Shown one piece after another: positions 17,668 to 25,841 of a DNA stretch of 32,343 nt (its first letter is position 1; the number at the start of each line of letters is the position of its first letter). Both the position numbers and the translations under genes were made by a program. Source of the DNA: Thiohalomonas denitrificans (GTDB lineage Bacteria; Pseudomonadota; Gammaproteobacteria; Thiohalomonadales; Thiohalomonadaceae); assembly GCF_016841685.1 (NCBI RefSeq), contig NZ_JAENYR010000041.1, positions 1 through 32,343 on the forward strand, in the 5' to 3' direction. Below the pieces are notes generated by a model. That model saw only the letters and a list, made by a program, of their open reading frames with translations, was not told the origin of the DNA and did no database searches.

Positions 17668-19630
17668 TGTACTCTCCGCTTCCTTGCAGGTTGGGGTGCT
17701 CCGATGCCATTGCGGCATTTTCGATAAAAAACTGGTGCCATAGCTGCGTCGAAAGGATGCCGACGAAAGCCATGTTATCTTTATAGCCTAGCGTGCCACC
17801 ACGTGCCATCTTGCGTTGCAGCATGGCGACGCGTGCCGGATCAAAATAGCCATAATCTCGCAGTTTTTCCGGTTTCATCATTTCATGAATGAATTCCGGA
17901 GTTTGACCACTGAGGAATGGCGCAGACTCCGGCGCCCGGTACGGCTGCTTGGTCCGCTGCGCGATGCGTTTCGGCAGGTACCGGCCCACCGCCTTTTTGA
18001 GGAGGTATTTTTCGGTAAGGCCCCTCATTTTCAGGCGCGGGTGGATCCGGTTCGCGAATTCGATAATACGGTGATCCAGAAATGGATAGCGTCCTTCGAC
18101 TCCGTTGGCCATCAGCATGCGATCGCCTTGAGAACACAGCAGATAGCCCGCCATCAGAGTCTTTGATTCAAGATACTGTGCTTTTTCAAACCAGTGCCAC
18201 CGCTCAAAACCGGCGGGCAAAAGGGAACGGGCCGATTCATAACCGGAGACGGCGTGTTCCTGCATCCGTTCCGAGAAAAAACCTTTTATGGCCTCGGTCG
18301 TGGTCCAGCGGGGGACGTGAGAAAACCAAGGACTATCAGGCTCATGCAGTCCCCGCCCAAAAAACTGTTTGAGATAAGCCAAGGACTGCCCGCCGGCGAT
18401 ATTCAAGTAAGGATAGAGCCGCTTCAGCAGTGCCGGACGGAATTTCGAGTCTGGATTTCGGGCCCAGAACTGGCGGATTTTGGCTTCCTTGAAGATGTCG
18501 TAGCCACCCAGAACTTCATCCGCACCCTCTCCCGTCAGTACGACCTTGTAACCTTCACCCCGCACATGCCCCGACAACAATTTCATCGGTGTCGGTGCGG
18601 TACGAAGCAGAGGGCTTTCCGCATGCCAAACGGTGTCCGAGAACGACTCGGCGATATCACTCAACCCGCACCGAAAGGACCGGTGCTGCGTTCCGAGGTG
18701 CGATACCATCTCTGTCTGATAGTCAGATTCGTCATATCCCTCTTGATCGAAGCCGATCGAAAAGGTCTTCAGTGGCGCGCTATCTGCTTGGCGGATGAGA
18801 GCGGCAATTGCCGAGGAATCCAATCCTCCGGACAGATAAGCCCCAACCGGAACATCGGACCGAAGACGGATTCGGACTGCGTCTGCCAGCAGGGACCGCA
18901 ACTCTTCTGCCAACTCATCTTCATCCCGGTGGTCATAGATGCCATCGGGGGGATAGCTCCAGTCCCAGTAGCGGCGAATGGATTTGTTTCCATTTTCGAT
19001 GGTCATCGTGTGCCCCGGAGGCAGCTCATGAATCCCCTCAAACATCGTATTCGGGCTTATCGGTGCCCAGTACGTCATGACCTGTTCCAGTGCCGCCGGG
19101 TTGGCACGCGAAATCCTTTTTTGGACGGGCTGAATCGCCTTGATCTCGGAGGCGAAAAAGAGCCGGTCTCCCTCTTGGGAATAGAACAGCGGTGCGATCC
19201 CGACCCGGTCCCGAACCAGGATCAGTTTTTCCTTCACGCTATCCCACAGAGCGATGGCGAACTGACCATTCAGCTGGTGCACGAACTCTTCGCCATGATC
19301 TTCATAGAGGTGAACGATGACCTCGGTGTCCGATTCCGTTCGAAAGCTGTGTCCAGCTGATTTGAGTTGCTGACGAAGTTCGGGGAAATTAAAGATTTCG
19401 CCATTCAAGACCACCCAAATAGAGCCGTCCTCGTTAGCGAGAGGCTGTTTCCCGCCCTCCAGGTCGATAATGCTAAGCCGTGCGTGGGCCAGCCCTACAG
19501 GCCCCATCGGACGCACGTCGGCGCCGTCAGGTCCACGATGGGCCAGTTGGACAATCATTGCACCCAGTTCCAGGCTGCCGACCGCCGGCATTCCTTGCCG
19601 AAGGTTCAAAATACCCGCTATTCCACACAT
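17651..19630 (-). CDS. Asparagine-synthase-like glutamine amidotransferase
   Basis: The protein takes ammonia from glutamine and uses it to amidate an adenylated carboxylate. It begins MCGIAGIL, with Cys2 as the glutaminase nucleophile once the initiator methionine is removed, so the start is 19630 rather than the longer frame at 19705. The class II glutaminase domain shows HRGPDGADV and LNGEIFN. The synthetase domain has the PP-loop SGGLDSSA (267-274) and VLTGEGADEVLGGYDIF. At 659 residues it is longer than AsnB (554). It resembles the exosortase-A-associated amidotransferase (TIGR03108). It starts 13 bases after the glycosyltransferase stop. True asparagine synthesis is possible, but the operon points to modifying a sugar acid or carrier-bound acid. 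Confidence 0.9.
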   Translation of the reverse strand: MCGIAGILNLRQGMPAVGSLELGAMIVQLAHRGPDGADVRPMGPVGLAHARLSIIDLEGGKQPLANEDGSIWVVLNGEIFNFPELRQQLKSAGHSFRTESDTEVIVHLYEDHGEEFVHQLNGQFAIALWDSVKEKLILVRDRVGIAPLFYSQEGDRLFFASEIKAIQPVQKRISRANPAALEQVMTYWAPISPNTMFEGIHELPPGHTMTIENGNKSIRRYWDWSYPPDGIYDHRDEDELAEELRSLLADAVRIRLRSDVPVGAYLSGGLDSSAIAALIRQADSAPLKTFSIGFDQEGYDESDYQTEMVSHLGTQHRSFRCGLSDIAESFSDTVWHAESPLLRTAPTPMKLLSGHVRGEGYKVVLTGEGADEVLGGYDIFKEAKIRQFWARNPDSKFRPALLKRLYPYLNIAGGQSLAYLKQFFGRGLHEPDSPWFSHVPRWTTTEAIKGFFSERMQEHAVSGYESARSLLPAGFERWHWFEKAQYLESKTLMAGYLLCSQGDRMLMANGVEGRYPFLDHRIIEFANRIHPRLKMRGLTEKYLLKKAVGRYLPKRIAQRTKQPYRAPESAPFLSGQTPEFIHEMMKPEKLRDYGYFDPARVAMLQRKMARGGTLGYKDNMAFVGILSTQLWHQFFIENAAMASEHPNLQGSGEYNVHRA

Positions 19631-19643
19631 ACCTGTGACCTGT

Positions 19644-20546
19644 TTAGTTCCCCGCGCTGCAAAATCCGTGCGGTAGAAGACACTTCGCCAATCCTTTCCA
19701 GGCACCCATCAAAGAAGGCTCGAACCTGATGGCCTTCACGAAATCCAATGCTGCTGCAGTCCGGTTCCCTTCCAGGGAAAGATAGTTGATACCACGCCCG
19801 AGGTATGACAGCGCCTCTGTTTTCCGAATGCGCTTCTTACTGACCATTCCGGGAAATTCCTCCAGAAAACGACTCCGTATGACGGCATCCGAATCGTGTC
19901 TCCCCTTGAAGTTGTGCGAACAGGTCTGCCCGTCCCAGCTCCTCCACAACAAAAGCGGTTCCGGCACATGAACAAACTTCCAGACCGCTGAAACCCGCAG
20001 CCAGAGATCATAATCCAAACCCATGCTCAGGCTTTCCGAAAATCCGCCCACTGCCTCCAGAGATCGCCTACGCGCAACCGCCGACGACATGGGTATGAAA
20101 TTTCCCGAAAACAATGGTTGGGTGATGCAACCAGAATATCGTTGGATTTTTGGAAAATACTGAACACTGCCCTTTTCATCCATGACAACCACATCGCTGT
20201 AGACCACGCCGACCTTGTGGTCTGTAAGGAAGGCCGGTATTTGGCGTTCCAGCTTATCTCTGGTCCACAGGTCATCCGCATCCAGAAAGGCCACGAATTC
20301 GCTACGTGCAACCTCCAGCGTCAGATTGCGTGCCTTACCCTGCCCCATACGATCTCGCCGAAGATACCTCACCCGGTCGTCGTCCTTGAACTGTTCCATG
20401 ACCCGTTCGGTGTCGTCGGTAGAACCGTCATCCACTACGACGATCTCCGATACCGGATAGCTTTGCTCCAATGCCGATAGGATAGCGGTGGCGATGTGTT
20501 TCCCCATGTTGTGAGTAGGGATTAAAACACTGACTGTAGGCTCCAT
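19644..20546 (-). CDS. Family 2 glycosyltransferase
   Basis: A GT-A fold glycosyltransferase that adds a sugar from a nucleotide donor to the growing repeat unit on the inner face of the membrane. The 300 residues start SVLIPTHNMGKHIATAIL with the family's first strand, then IVVVDDGSTDDTERV and the metal-binding AFLDADDLW. The middle holds the acceptor-side pattern GGFSESLSMGLDYDLWLRV. There is no membrane segment. The ATG has AAGGAT upstream. The C-terminal 60 residues (KTEALSYLGRGINYLSLEGN onward) look like a short helical repeat. It follows the FemAB gene by 79 bases. Donor and acceptor cannot be read from the sequence. Confidence 0.93.
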   Translation of the reverse strand: MEPTVSVLIPTHNMGKHIATAILSALEQSYPVSEIVVVDDGSTDDTERVMEQFKDDDRVRYLRRDRMGQGKARNLTLEVARSEFVAFLDADDLWTRDKLERQIPAFLTDHKVGVVYSDVVVMDEKGSVQYFPKIQRYSGCITQPLFSGNFIPMSSAVARRRSLEAVGGFSESLSMGLDYDLWLRVSAVWKFVHVPEPLLLWRSWDGQTCSHNFKGRHDSDAVIRSRFLEEFPGMVSKKRIRKTEALSYLGRGINYLSLEGNRTAAALDFVKAIRFEPSLMGAWKGLAKCLLPHGFCSAGN

Positions 20547-20625
20547 GATATTTATCCTTGGCCTCTAATCGTATACCGAAGATCCATTTTCGAGTCGCGT
20601 ACACCCGTCGGTGTCCTGCGGAAAT

Positions 20626-21729
20626 TCACGGCAGATTCTTCACGATTCCGGGACCTAATCGATTAGCGACACTCAGTGGAAGCCTCTTCCACAGGGCGAT
20701 CGCATACTTGAATCTGCGGTTTTGCGGCGTCAAATCAGGTAACTCTCCATCCTCTGGAAGCGCATAGGACCAATGCAGCTGTTTGGCGCTGGCTCCCCAC
20801 TGGCGTTTGAATCTGTAGGTCCCGCTCTGATAAGTCGATCGACCAAAATCAAAGCTTTTTGCGCCCTTTTCGATCGCTTCCGATAAGGCGTTCCAGTACA
20901 GCAGCATATTGACACCCAGACGGTTATATTCTCGCAGCGAAGATGCCCAGGGGATTTCCATGGTGTTGCCATCGAACAGAAGAATTCCTGCAGCGACAGG
21001 CTTTCGCGCTATGTAGACAACCCCAATGCCTGCCCTCTCTGCGAAATTCTGCAGAATCTCTGCAAAAAACCTTTTGGGATAGACCGGCGTTCCCAGATCT
21101 CTCATGTTACGTGAAAAGACCCTATAGAAATCATCAATACGTTCCCCACCTCCACAAACAAATTGCGCCCCTTCCCGCATCGGACGACGAACCTGTGACC
21201 TCACTTTCCCCCCCAATTCACTCCAGAGTCGGTCACCGTCTGATGGCAATTCTCTGAGCATCGCCACCTTGTCCTTTCTGCATGGCAAATCCGCATCTCG
21301 CGAGATTGAATCCCGAAATTCAATGTGTCCCACACCCTGCTGGCTTGCGCGAACCCACGCCTGTTCCATTAAATCTCTTTCGATATCGGGATCGGTTCCC
21401 AGTGCCCCGCCATAGTTAAAGAAGGGAAGCGAGATTTGATAGGTACCAAACAACTTGCTTCTGATCTCGACCAATGGAAGTACACCCGCTAGTTCTCCAT
21501 ATTCATCAATTTGCATCCAATAGTGGGTTTTGTGCCCAAAGACCCGCTCAATTAACCGGCCCCACTCCAACCGGTGATAGATGGTCCGTCTTTCGTGGCA
21601 CGATATGAATTCGTCCCATTGTTTAACCTCTGTCTCCTCGAAGTCCTTCGCGTGCTTGCAAAGAGTCCGGCGTTTTCCGGAGACGGTTCGTTCTGGCCAT
21701 CGTCTGCTGTTCACGTGCAGCTGCATCAT
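20626..21729 (-). CDS. FemAB-like GNAT-fold protein, exosortase-A-locus type
   Basis: FemAB proteins transfer an amino acid from aminoacyl-tRNA, or act as related GNAT acyltransferases. The protein of about 367 residues shows IYHRLEWGRLIERVFGHKTHYW near the N-terminus in two motifs, IEFRDSISRDADLP in the middle, and IARKPVAAGILLFDGNTME and FDFGRSTYQSGTYRFKRQWG in the second GNAT domain, as in the exosortase-A FemAB family (TIGR03019). The start is unclear: ATGs at 21756, 21729 and 21726 and a GTG at 21714 are in frame, none with a good ribosome site, and all lie inside the upstream deacetylase gene, giving an overlap of at least 92 bases. It may add an amino acid or acyl group to a sugar of the polymer. 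Confidence 0.85.
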   Translation of the reverse strand: MMQLHVNSRRWPERTVSGKRRTLCKHAKDFEETEVKQWDEFISCHERRTIYHRLEWGRLIERVFGHKTHYWMQIDEYGELAGVLPLVEIRSKLFGTYQISLPFFNYGGALGTDPDIERDLMEQAWVRASQQGVGHIEFRDSISRDADLPCRKDKVAMLRELPSDGDRLWSELGGKVRSQVRRPMREGAQFVCGGGERIDDFYRVFSRNMRDLGTPVYPKRFFAEILQNFAERAGIGVVYIARKPVAAGILLFDGNTMEIPWASSLREYNRLGVNMLLYWNALSEAIEKGAKSFDFGRSTYQSGTYRFKRQWGASAKQLHWSYALPEDGELPDLTPQNRRFKYAIALWKRLPLSVANRLGPGIVKNLP

Positions 21730-22636
21730 AGGAAGTAACCATACTTGTTTTGCCATGAATGCTCAGATAACCCAGCTCGGCCAGCACGTTTCTGGCCGTA
21801 TCAAACTGAAAATCACCGAGTAATCGACACAAACGCTGCTCACACCGCGTCAGATTCAGGTAATGGCGAAATCGGGATTTGATTCCGGCCGCAAGCCGCG
21901 GCTGCTCCGGATCGATCTCCCATGGATGGACATAAAACATGAAACGACACGATCCGATTTGATTGGTCCGTCGTAGGGCCGCCCGGGTAAAGGCGTAGGG
22001 ATAAAGCCTGAAATAGCCACCTCCACCAACCGGCAGGTTTCGTCCGAACACGGGGAGCGTGGCGGGTGGGAATTCGGTCAGGGGGCCGGAATTTGTGGGT
22101 CGTTGGTGTATATCCCGGGGGGAACCGGGTATCCCATAGATGTCTCTTCGGACGGGAAAAATACTTGAATCGTATTGAAAGCCAACCTCATGAAGGATAT
22201 CCAACGCCCATAGTGATTCGGAAGTGACGGACCAGCTGGCCGCCCGGTAGCCGATCACCGGTTGCTGCGCCTGCTCCTCAAGGACGGCTTTTGCTCGAAT
22301 GGTTTCCTGAAGGAAGGTCGTGTTCTTTTGCTCATAGACCAGTGCGTGACTGTACCCGTGACATGCCACTTCGTGGCCATTATCGGCGATGCGCCTGACC
22401 AGATTCGGGTATTTTTCTGCCACCCACCCGAGGACGAAGAAAGTCGCCTTTACCGAACTCCGGTCGAATATCCTTATTAACCTATCGGTGTTTCTCTCCA
22501 CTCTGGCGGGAAACTTATCCCAGTCTTGGCGGACAACGGAGTGACGAAAAGCAGAGACGTGGAAATAATCTTCAACATCCACGCTCATCGCGTTTATCGG
22601 CCGTTCCTTGACCACTGCCCTCTCCCTGTGACTCAT
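21623..22636 (-). CDS. Polysaccharide deacetylase with DUF3473, exosortase-A-locus type
   Basis: A NodB-fold carbohydrate esterase that removes N-acetyl groups from polymer sugars. The 337-residue protein shows NAMSVDVEDYFH (metal aspartates), CHGYSHALVYEQ (metal histidines) and VIGYRAASWSVT, then the DUF3473 region with LPVGGGGYFRLYP and FMFYVHPWEID. This matches the family used to define exosortase A exopolysaccharide loci (TIGR03006). No signal peptide is seen, so it may act in the cytoplasm or with a partner. The usual end falls near residue 290; a further 45 low-conservation residues run into the overlapping FemAB gene. The ATG follows GGGAA; a second ATG (MSVDVED) is 48 bases inside. 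It follows the chain-length gene by 46 bases. Confidence 0.92.
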   Translation of the reverse strand: MSHRERAVVKERPINAMSVDVEDYFHVSAFRHSVVRQDWDKFPARVERNTDRLIRIFDRSSVKATFFVLGWVAEKYPNLVRRIADNGHEVACHGYSHALVYEQKNTTFLQETIRAKAVLEEQAQQPVIGYRAASWSVTSESLWALDILHEVGFQYDSSIFPVRRDIYGIPGSPRDIHQRPTNSGPLTEFPPATLPVFGRNLPVGGGGYFRLYPYAFTRAALRRTNQIGSCRFMFYVHPWEIDPEQPRLAAGIKSRFRHYLNLTRCEQRLCRLLGDFQFDTARNVLAELGYLSIHGKTSMVTSYDAAAREQQTMARTNRLRKTPDSLQAREGLRGDRG

Positions 22637-22682
22637 TTCCCGGTTTACGTGAAAGTCGAACCGCTATCGAATATCCCACCTC

Positions 22683-24233
22683 TTAACCGCTTGCCGGGGG
22701 CACTATCATGCCCAATTGCGCCACTGTAATGCCGCCAAACACCAGAACGAGAGCCACGACGACAAGCCCGATTAGCCAGCGCTCCCGCAGTTGCTGTTTT
22801 TTATGCTCCGGACTCGATATCAGGGCTACACTACCGATGACCTCCATCCCCCCAATCTCTTCAAGCATACTGCGCGTATAGACCGCCGGTCGAACCTGGG
22901 ACAGAACCGCTGCCAACCCGACTCCCATGCCGAGAGAGACCATAAGGACCAGGCTATTCAGTATCGGTCGATTGGGTGCCGCCGGGAAAACCGGCTCCCT
23001 CGGTGGATCGATAATGCTGAACTTTACCTTTTCACCCGCTTTATCCACATCCTCGGATATTCTGGCTGCTGCCATTCTCTCCAAGAGGGAGTTATACCGC
23101 TCCTTGTGTACGTTGTAGTCACGAGTGAGGCGCTGTAGCTTCGCTTCTACTTGCGGCAGGGTCTTGGTCTGCCTGCGAAGTGTCTCAACTCGCTCCGCGT
23201 ACTCATCCCGTTTTACCTGGAGCGAAGCGATATCGGCCTTGGTTTCCCCTAGGGTCAACTGAAGCTGCTGAACCAATGGATTGGCCCCCGTGTCTTCGTT
23301 ACCGAGCGTCGCCCGCTGACGACGTAGATCCTGCAGCGTCGCCTTCGTCTCCCTGTAGTCGGGATGAAATTCGGTATACCTCAGAGAAAGTTCATCAAGA
23401 CGACTTTCCAGCGTCAGGATCCGCTCTTCCAGGGGCGATCGCACCGGCTGACCATCCGGACCGAGAATGACACGCATTTCCCTGGCTTTTTCCAACTGCG
23501 AGTGCAACTCATCGCGGCGGCGTTTCGCTTGCCGTAAATCCAATTCAGCTTCCGAGAGAGCCCCACGGGATTGCTGCAGGCGTTGAAAATAGGAGCCTCC
23601 CTGCTCGGGCAAAACATCCGCGTACTTCTCCTTGAATTCTTCAACCCGCTTTTCCGATGCTAGGAGTTTCTCTTCGTAAGCGCTGATCTGTTCAGTCAGA
23701 AACTCCTCCGCCACTTTGGAGTTGTGCAAAGAATCTTGCCTGGTTTTCGCCATAAAGGTTTCCAAGAGAGCCAGGACGATCTTTTTCGCCGTCTCCGGAT
23801 CGCCATGACTGCTATTGATCGTGTAGATATCCGGAGCGGCTCGCGGATTATCAGCACTGTTGCTGGCTTCTATTTCGATGGATCGCGCAAGTCCGATGAG
23901 CGCCCTTTCATGCTCTTCGGGGGTTTCAGCTGTCTCTACGATACCCACCTTTTGGGCCACAGCTTCCAGGTTGGGTCGGCTCAACAGGATCCGGGTCATC
24001 GCGCCGAGCCGATCCCCGGCATCCTCGGTGTCGACCGATATGCCCTGAAGCAGAGGTTTCAAAATACTATCGGTATCGATATACACCTTTGCCTGTGCCG
24101 AGTACTGGTTGGGCATCGTGCCAACGAAAAGCCAGCCTCCCACCGCTACAAGCCAGGCAATTGCCAGGGCCTGCCACCGATATCTCAGGGCTTCCCGCGC
24201 GTATACGACGATCTGCTGAAAGATTTCGTTCAC
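22683..24233 (-). CDS. Polysaccharide chain-length determinant (Wzz-like), exosortase-A-locus type
   Basis: An inner-membrane co-polymerase that controls polymer length. The 516-residue protein has an N-terminal membrane helix (about residues 20-38, ALAIAWLVAVGGWLFVG), a long periplasmic coiled-coil region (KVAEEFLTEQISAYEEKLLA and QAKRRRDELHSQLEKAREM) and two C-terminal hydrophobic segments, with the proline-rich DPPREPVFPAAPNRP motif before them. It resembles the exosortase-A chain-length family (TIGR03007). I chose the GTG at 24233, with AAGGGAT seven bases upstream, giving VNEIFQQIVVYAREALR; the in-frame ATG at 24347 would add an atypical hydrophilic 38-residue leader. No kinase domain is fused. 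It is the first gene of the minus-strand operon. Confidence 0.92.
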   Translation of the reverse strand: MNEIFQQIVVYAREALRYRWQALAIAWLVAVGGWLFVGTMPNQYSAQAKVYIDTDSILKPLLQGISVDTEDAGDRLGAMTRILLSRPNLEAVAQKVGIVETAETPEEHERALIGLARSIEIEASNSADNPRAAPDIYTINSSHGDPETAKKIVLALLETFMAKTRQDSLHNSKVAEEFLTEQISAYEEKLLASEKRVEEFKEKYADVLPEQGGSYFQRLQQSRGALSEAELDLRQAKRRRDELHSQLEKAREMRVILGPDGQPVRSPLEERILTLESRLDELSLRYTEFHPDYRETKATLQDLRRQRATLGNEDTGANPLVQQLQLTLGETKADIASLQVKRDEYAERVETLRRQTKTLPQVEAKLQRLTRDYNVHKERYNSLLERMAAARISEDVDKAGEKVKFSIIDPPREPVFPAAPNRPILNSLVLMVSLGMGVGLAAVLSQVRPAVYTRSMLEEIGGMEVIGSVALISSPEHKKQQLRERWLIGLVVVALVLVFGGITVAQLGMIVPPASG

Positions 24234-24628
24234 GAACTTATCCCTTGGTGATGAAAACCCGGAGTAATCTCTATCCTGTTCGGCTATTGACTGCCGCCAC
24301 AGCGAGTGAAGTCGCCATGGAACTGCTTTCTCCAAGCCGGTCGGCAAGCGTGACTTACTGCCGAATACACCATCACGTATAGCTCTGTTTTATATTCCAT
24401 GCAAACCGCTCGGACGGCCGCTATCCGGCGCATCGCTGCGGGGCGTGTTTGGTTCTATAGTATGGAAAGTAGCAATCCGGGAACGTGAGTTTCTAAGTAT
24501 TGTGTTGTGCGAAATTCGATCCGTGAAGGGGCGCCAGCCATATGGACGAGCGGTAATTTTTCGACAGCCAATTGTCTTGCTCGCGTGCAGCTTGGCTGTT
24601 ACGACTCGTCCACGGGTTTCGAAATCCG
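24234..24628. other. Intergenic divergent promoter region, no gene
   Basis: These 395 bases separate the divergent chain-length gene and the second deacetylase gene, so promoters for both directions should lie here. Open frames in it are short and unconvincing. A minus-strand TATAAA at about 24390 and a plus-strand TATAGT at about 24457 could be -10 boxes, but neither has a good -35 partner. No sigma54 site of the GG-N10-GC form with a good consensus was seen. The right end holds the nested inverted repeat at 24543-24612. Confidence 0.5.
24543..24612 (+). promoter_or_regulatory. Nested inverted repeats in the leader of the second deacetylase gene
   Basis: TGGACGAG (24543-24550) pairs perfectly with CTCGTCCA (24605-24612). 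Inside it ACAGCCAA (24564-24571) pairs perfectly with TTGGCTGT (24592-24599). The structure ends 16 bases before the ATG at 24629, which has no clear ribosome site of its own. It could be an RNA leader structure that controls translation or a DNA operator. The two 8-base arms are seen directly; the regulatory role is inferred. Confidence 0.45.
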
Positions 24629-25654
24629 ATGCTAAAACGAATCATCAAAACTTCAGTCGGCTCCTTCATTGCCGCAACAGGATTGGATCGACGCTCATTT
24701 GGAGCGCCCCGACTGATTGTGCTGATGTATCACCGCGTATTGCCCTTTGATGAGATCGCAAAACCAACCGTGCAGCCCGGCATGGCTATCTCCACGGCCG
24801 CTTTCAAAAGTCAGCTTGAAGCACTCAGGAAACACCATGAACTGGTACACCTTTCCGATTGGATGACGCAGGCACAATCTGGCGCTCCACTACCGAAAAG
24901 TGCGATTGCCGTCACATTCGATGACGGGTGGGCTGACAACTATCAGCATGCGTATCCGCTGCTTGCGAGGTACCAGGTTCCGGCAACCCTGTTTCTGGCA
25001 ACCGACTATATCAGCACCAACGACTGGTTCTGGCCGGAACGCCTGGCCAGAGTGATAGCAAAGGGGTGGCCCGACATGCGCCGCCACCCGGCTTTTACCT
25101 GGATCGAGAAGCTGCTACCGCCGGATGCCGACTCGGGGCGGTTGTCCCGAACTGATATTCACTGCATGATTTCTGCAGCCAAGTCACACGGCGATACCGA
25201 GTTACGCCGGCGCATTGAATTGGCAGAGCGCACTGCCGGCATCGGCCGGCCGCAAACGCGGGCACTGTTGACATGGGACGAAACCAGAAACATGACAACA
25301 TCGGGGCTTGTCGAACTGGGTTCCCACACACGGACGCATCAACGCCTTGATGCTACGCTTTCGCACTCTTCTCTTGAACATGAGGTTGTGGGCTCCAGCA
25401 ATCAGATCGTCAAGGAGACAGGGGTTAAACCGGTTCTGTTCTGCTACCCAAACGGGAATCGCTCCGATGATGCGGAGGCTGTCGTCCGAAGGCACTATTC
25501 GGGGGCCTGCACCACCGTCCGCGGCTGCAATACCCGGAACACGGATCCGTTTCGCATTGCACGCATCGGAATACACCAGGGTATGGGGACTTCGACCGCC
25601 CTCTTTCGGTTTCACCTCTCCTGCTTGAATCGCCAGGAGTCTGTCCGAGAATAA
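24629..25654 (+). CDS. Second polysaccharide deacetylase
   Basis: A NodB-fold deacetylase: TFDDGW (about residues 96-101) supplies the catalytic and metal aspartates and GSHTRTHQRLD the metal histidines (233, 237). LIVLMYHRVLP near the N-terminus is typical of this group, which includes deacetylases of polysaccharide loci. The ATG at 24629 gives MLKRIIKTSVGSF; the longer frame from a TTG at 24572 is unlikely. No signal peptide is evident. The 341-residue protein ends NRQESVRE, where ESVRE and the TAA stop come from the terminal repeat of the adjacent mobile element; the original end was probably after CLNR. The core is intact, so the gene is likely functional. It is divergent from the chain-length gene. 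Confidence 0.88.
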   Translation: MLKRIIKTSVGSFIAATGLDRRSFGAPRLIVLMYHRVLPFDEIAKPTVQPGMAISTAAFKSQLEALRKHHELVHLSDWMTQAQSGAPLPKSAIAVTFDDGWADNYQHAYPLLARYQVPATLFLATDYISTNDWFWPERLARVIAKGWPDMRRHPAFTWIEKLLPPDADSGRLSRTDIHCMISAAKSHGDTELRRRIELAERTAGIGRPQTRALLTWDETRNMTTSGLVELGSHTRTHQRLDATLSHSSLEHEVVGSSNQIVKETGVKPVLFCYPNGNRSDDAEAVVRRHYSGACTTVRGCNTRNTDPFRIARIGIHQGMGTSTALFRFHLSCLNRQESVRE

Positions 25655-25793
25655 CGACCGTCACGAGGACAAGACGGATTGAGTCAGATCCTTCGGTCTT
25701 TGAGGCGAATAGTGGTCTATTTAACGAAAATGAGCGGAAAATCTGGCCAATCAGGCTTCGCCGCAGTAGGTCAGCCTATTCTCGGACAGGCTG
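25637..25793. mobile_element. Short inverted-repeat transposable element (MITE-like), copy 2
   Basis: The left end GAGTCTGTCCGAGAATAA and the right end (CAGCCTGTCCGAGAATAG on the other strand) form imperfect 18-base terminal repeats. CCAG precedes and CTAG follows, consistent with a CTAG target duplication with one change. The 157 bases contain no open frame of note. The ends match copy 1 over about 39 and 26 bases, while about 90 central bases are absent from copy 1. The family cannot be named from the ends alone; a CTAG target duplication would fit the YTAR preference known for the IS5 group, which is only a suggestion. Confidence 0.72.
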
Positions 25794-25817
25794 CTAGTGG
25801 TCCATGCGGAAAAAAAT

Positions 25818-25841
25818 AGTGTGGCTCTCAGAGCCCCCCAC
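25818..25841 (+). terminator. GC-rich hairpin without a T run, possible terminator
   Basis: GGCTCT and AGAGCC (25823-25835) pair around a single C, and the flanking AGTG and CACT extend the stem across a bulge. There is no T run afterwards, so intrinsic termination is doubtful. It lies downstream of the deacetylase and copy 2 of the mobile element. Confidence 0.25.

Noticed and set aside
18194-19360. A 388-residue plus-strand open frame opposite the amidotransferase gene
   Set aside because: The opposite strand has the full asparagine-synthase motif set, and this frame has no recognisable domain or ribosome site.
21623-21640. Possible frameshift at the start of the FemAB gene, with an out-of-frame ATG behind a good ribosome site
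   Set aside because: The residues upstream in the existing frame (EVKQWDEF) fit the usual FemAB opening, so the present frame is probably right.
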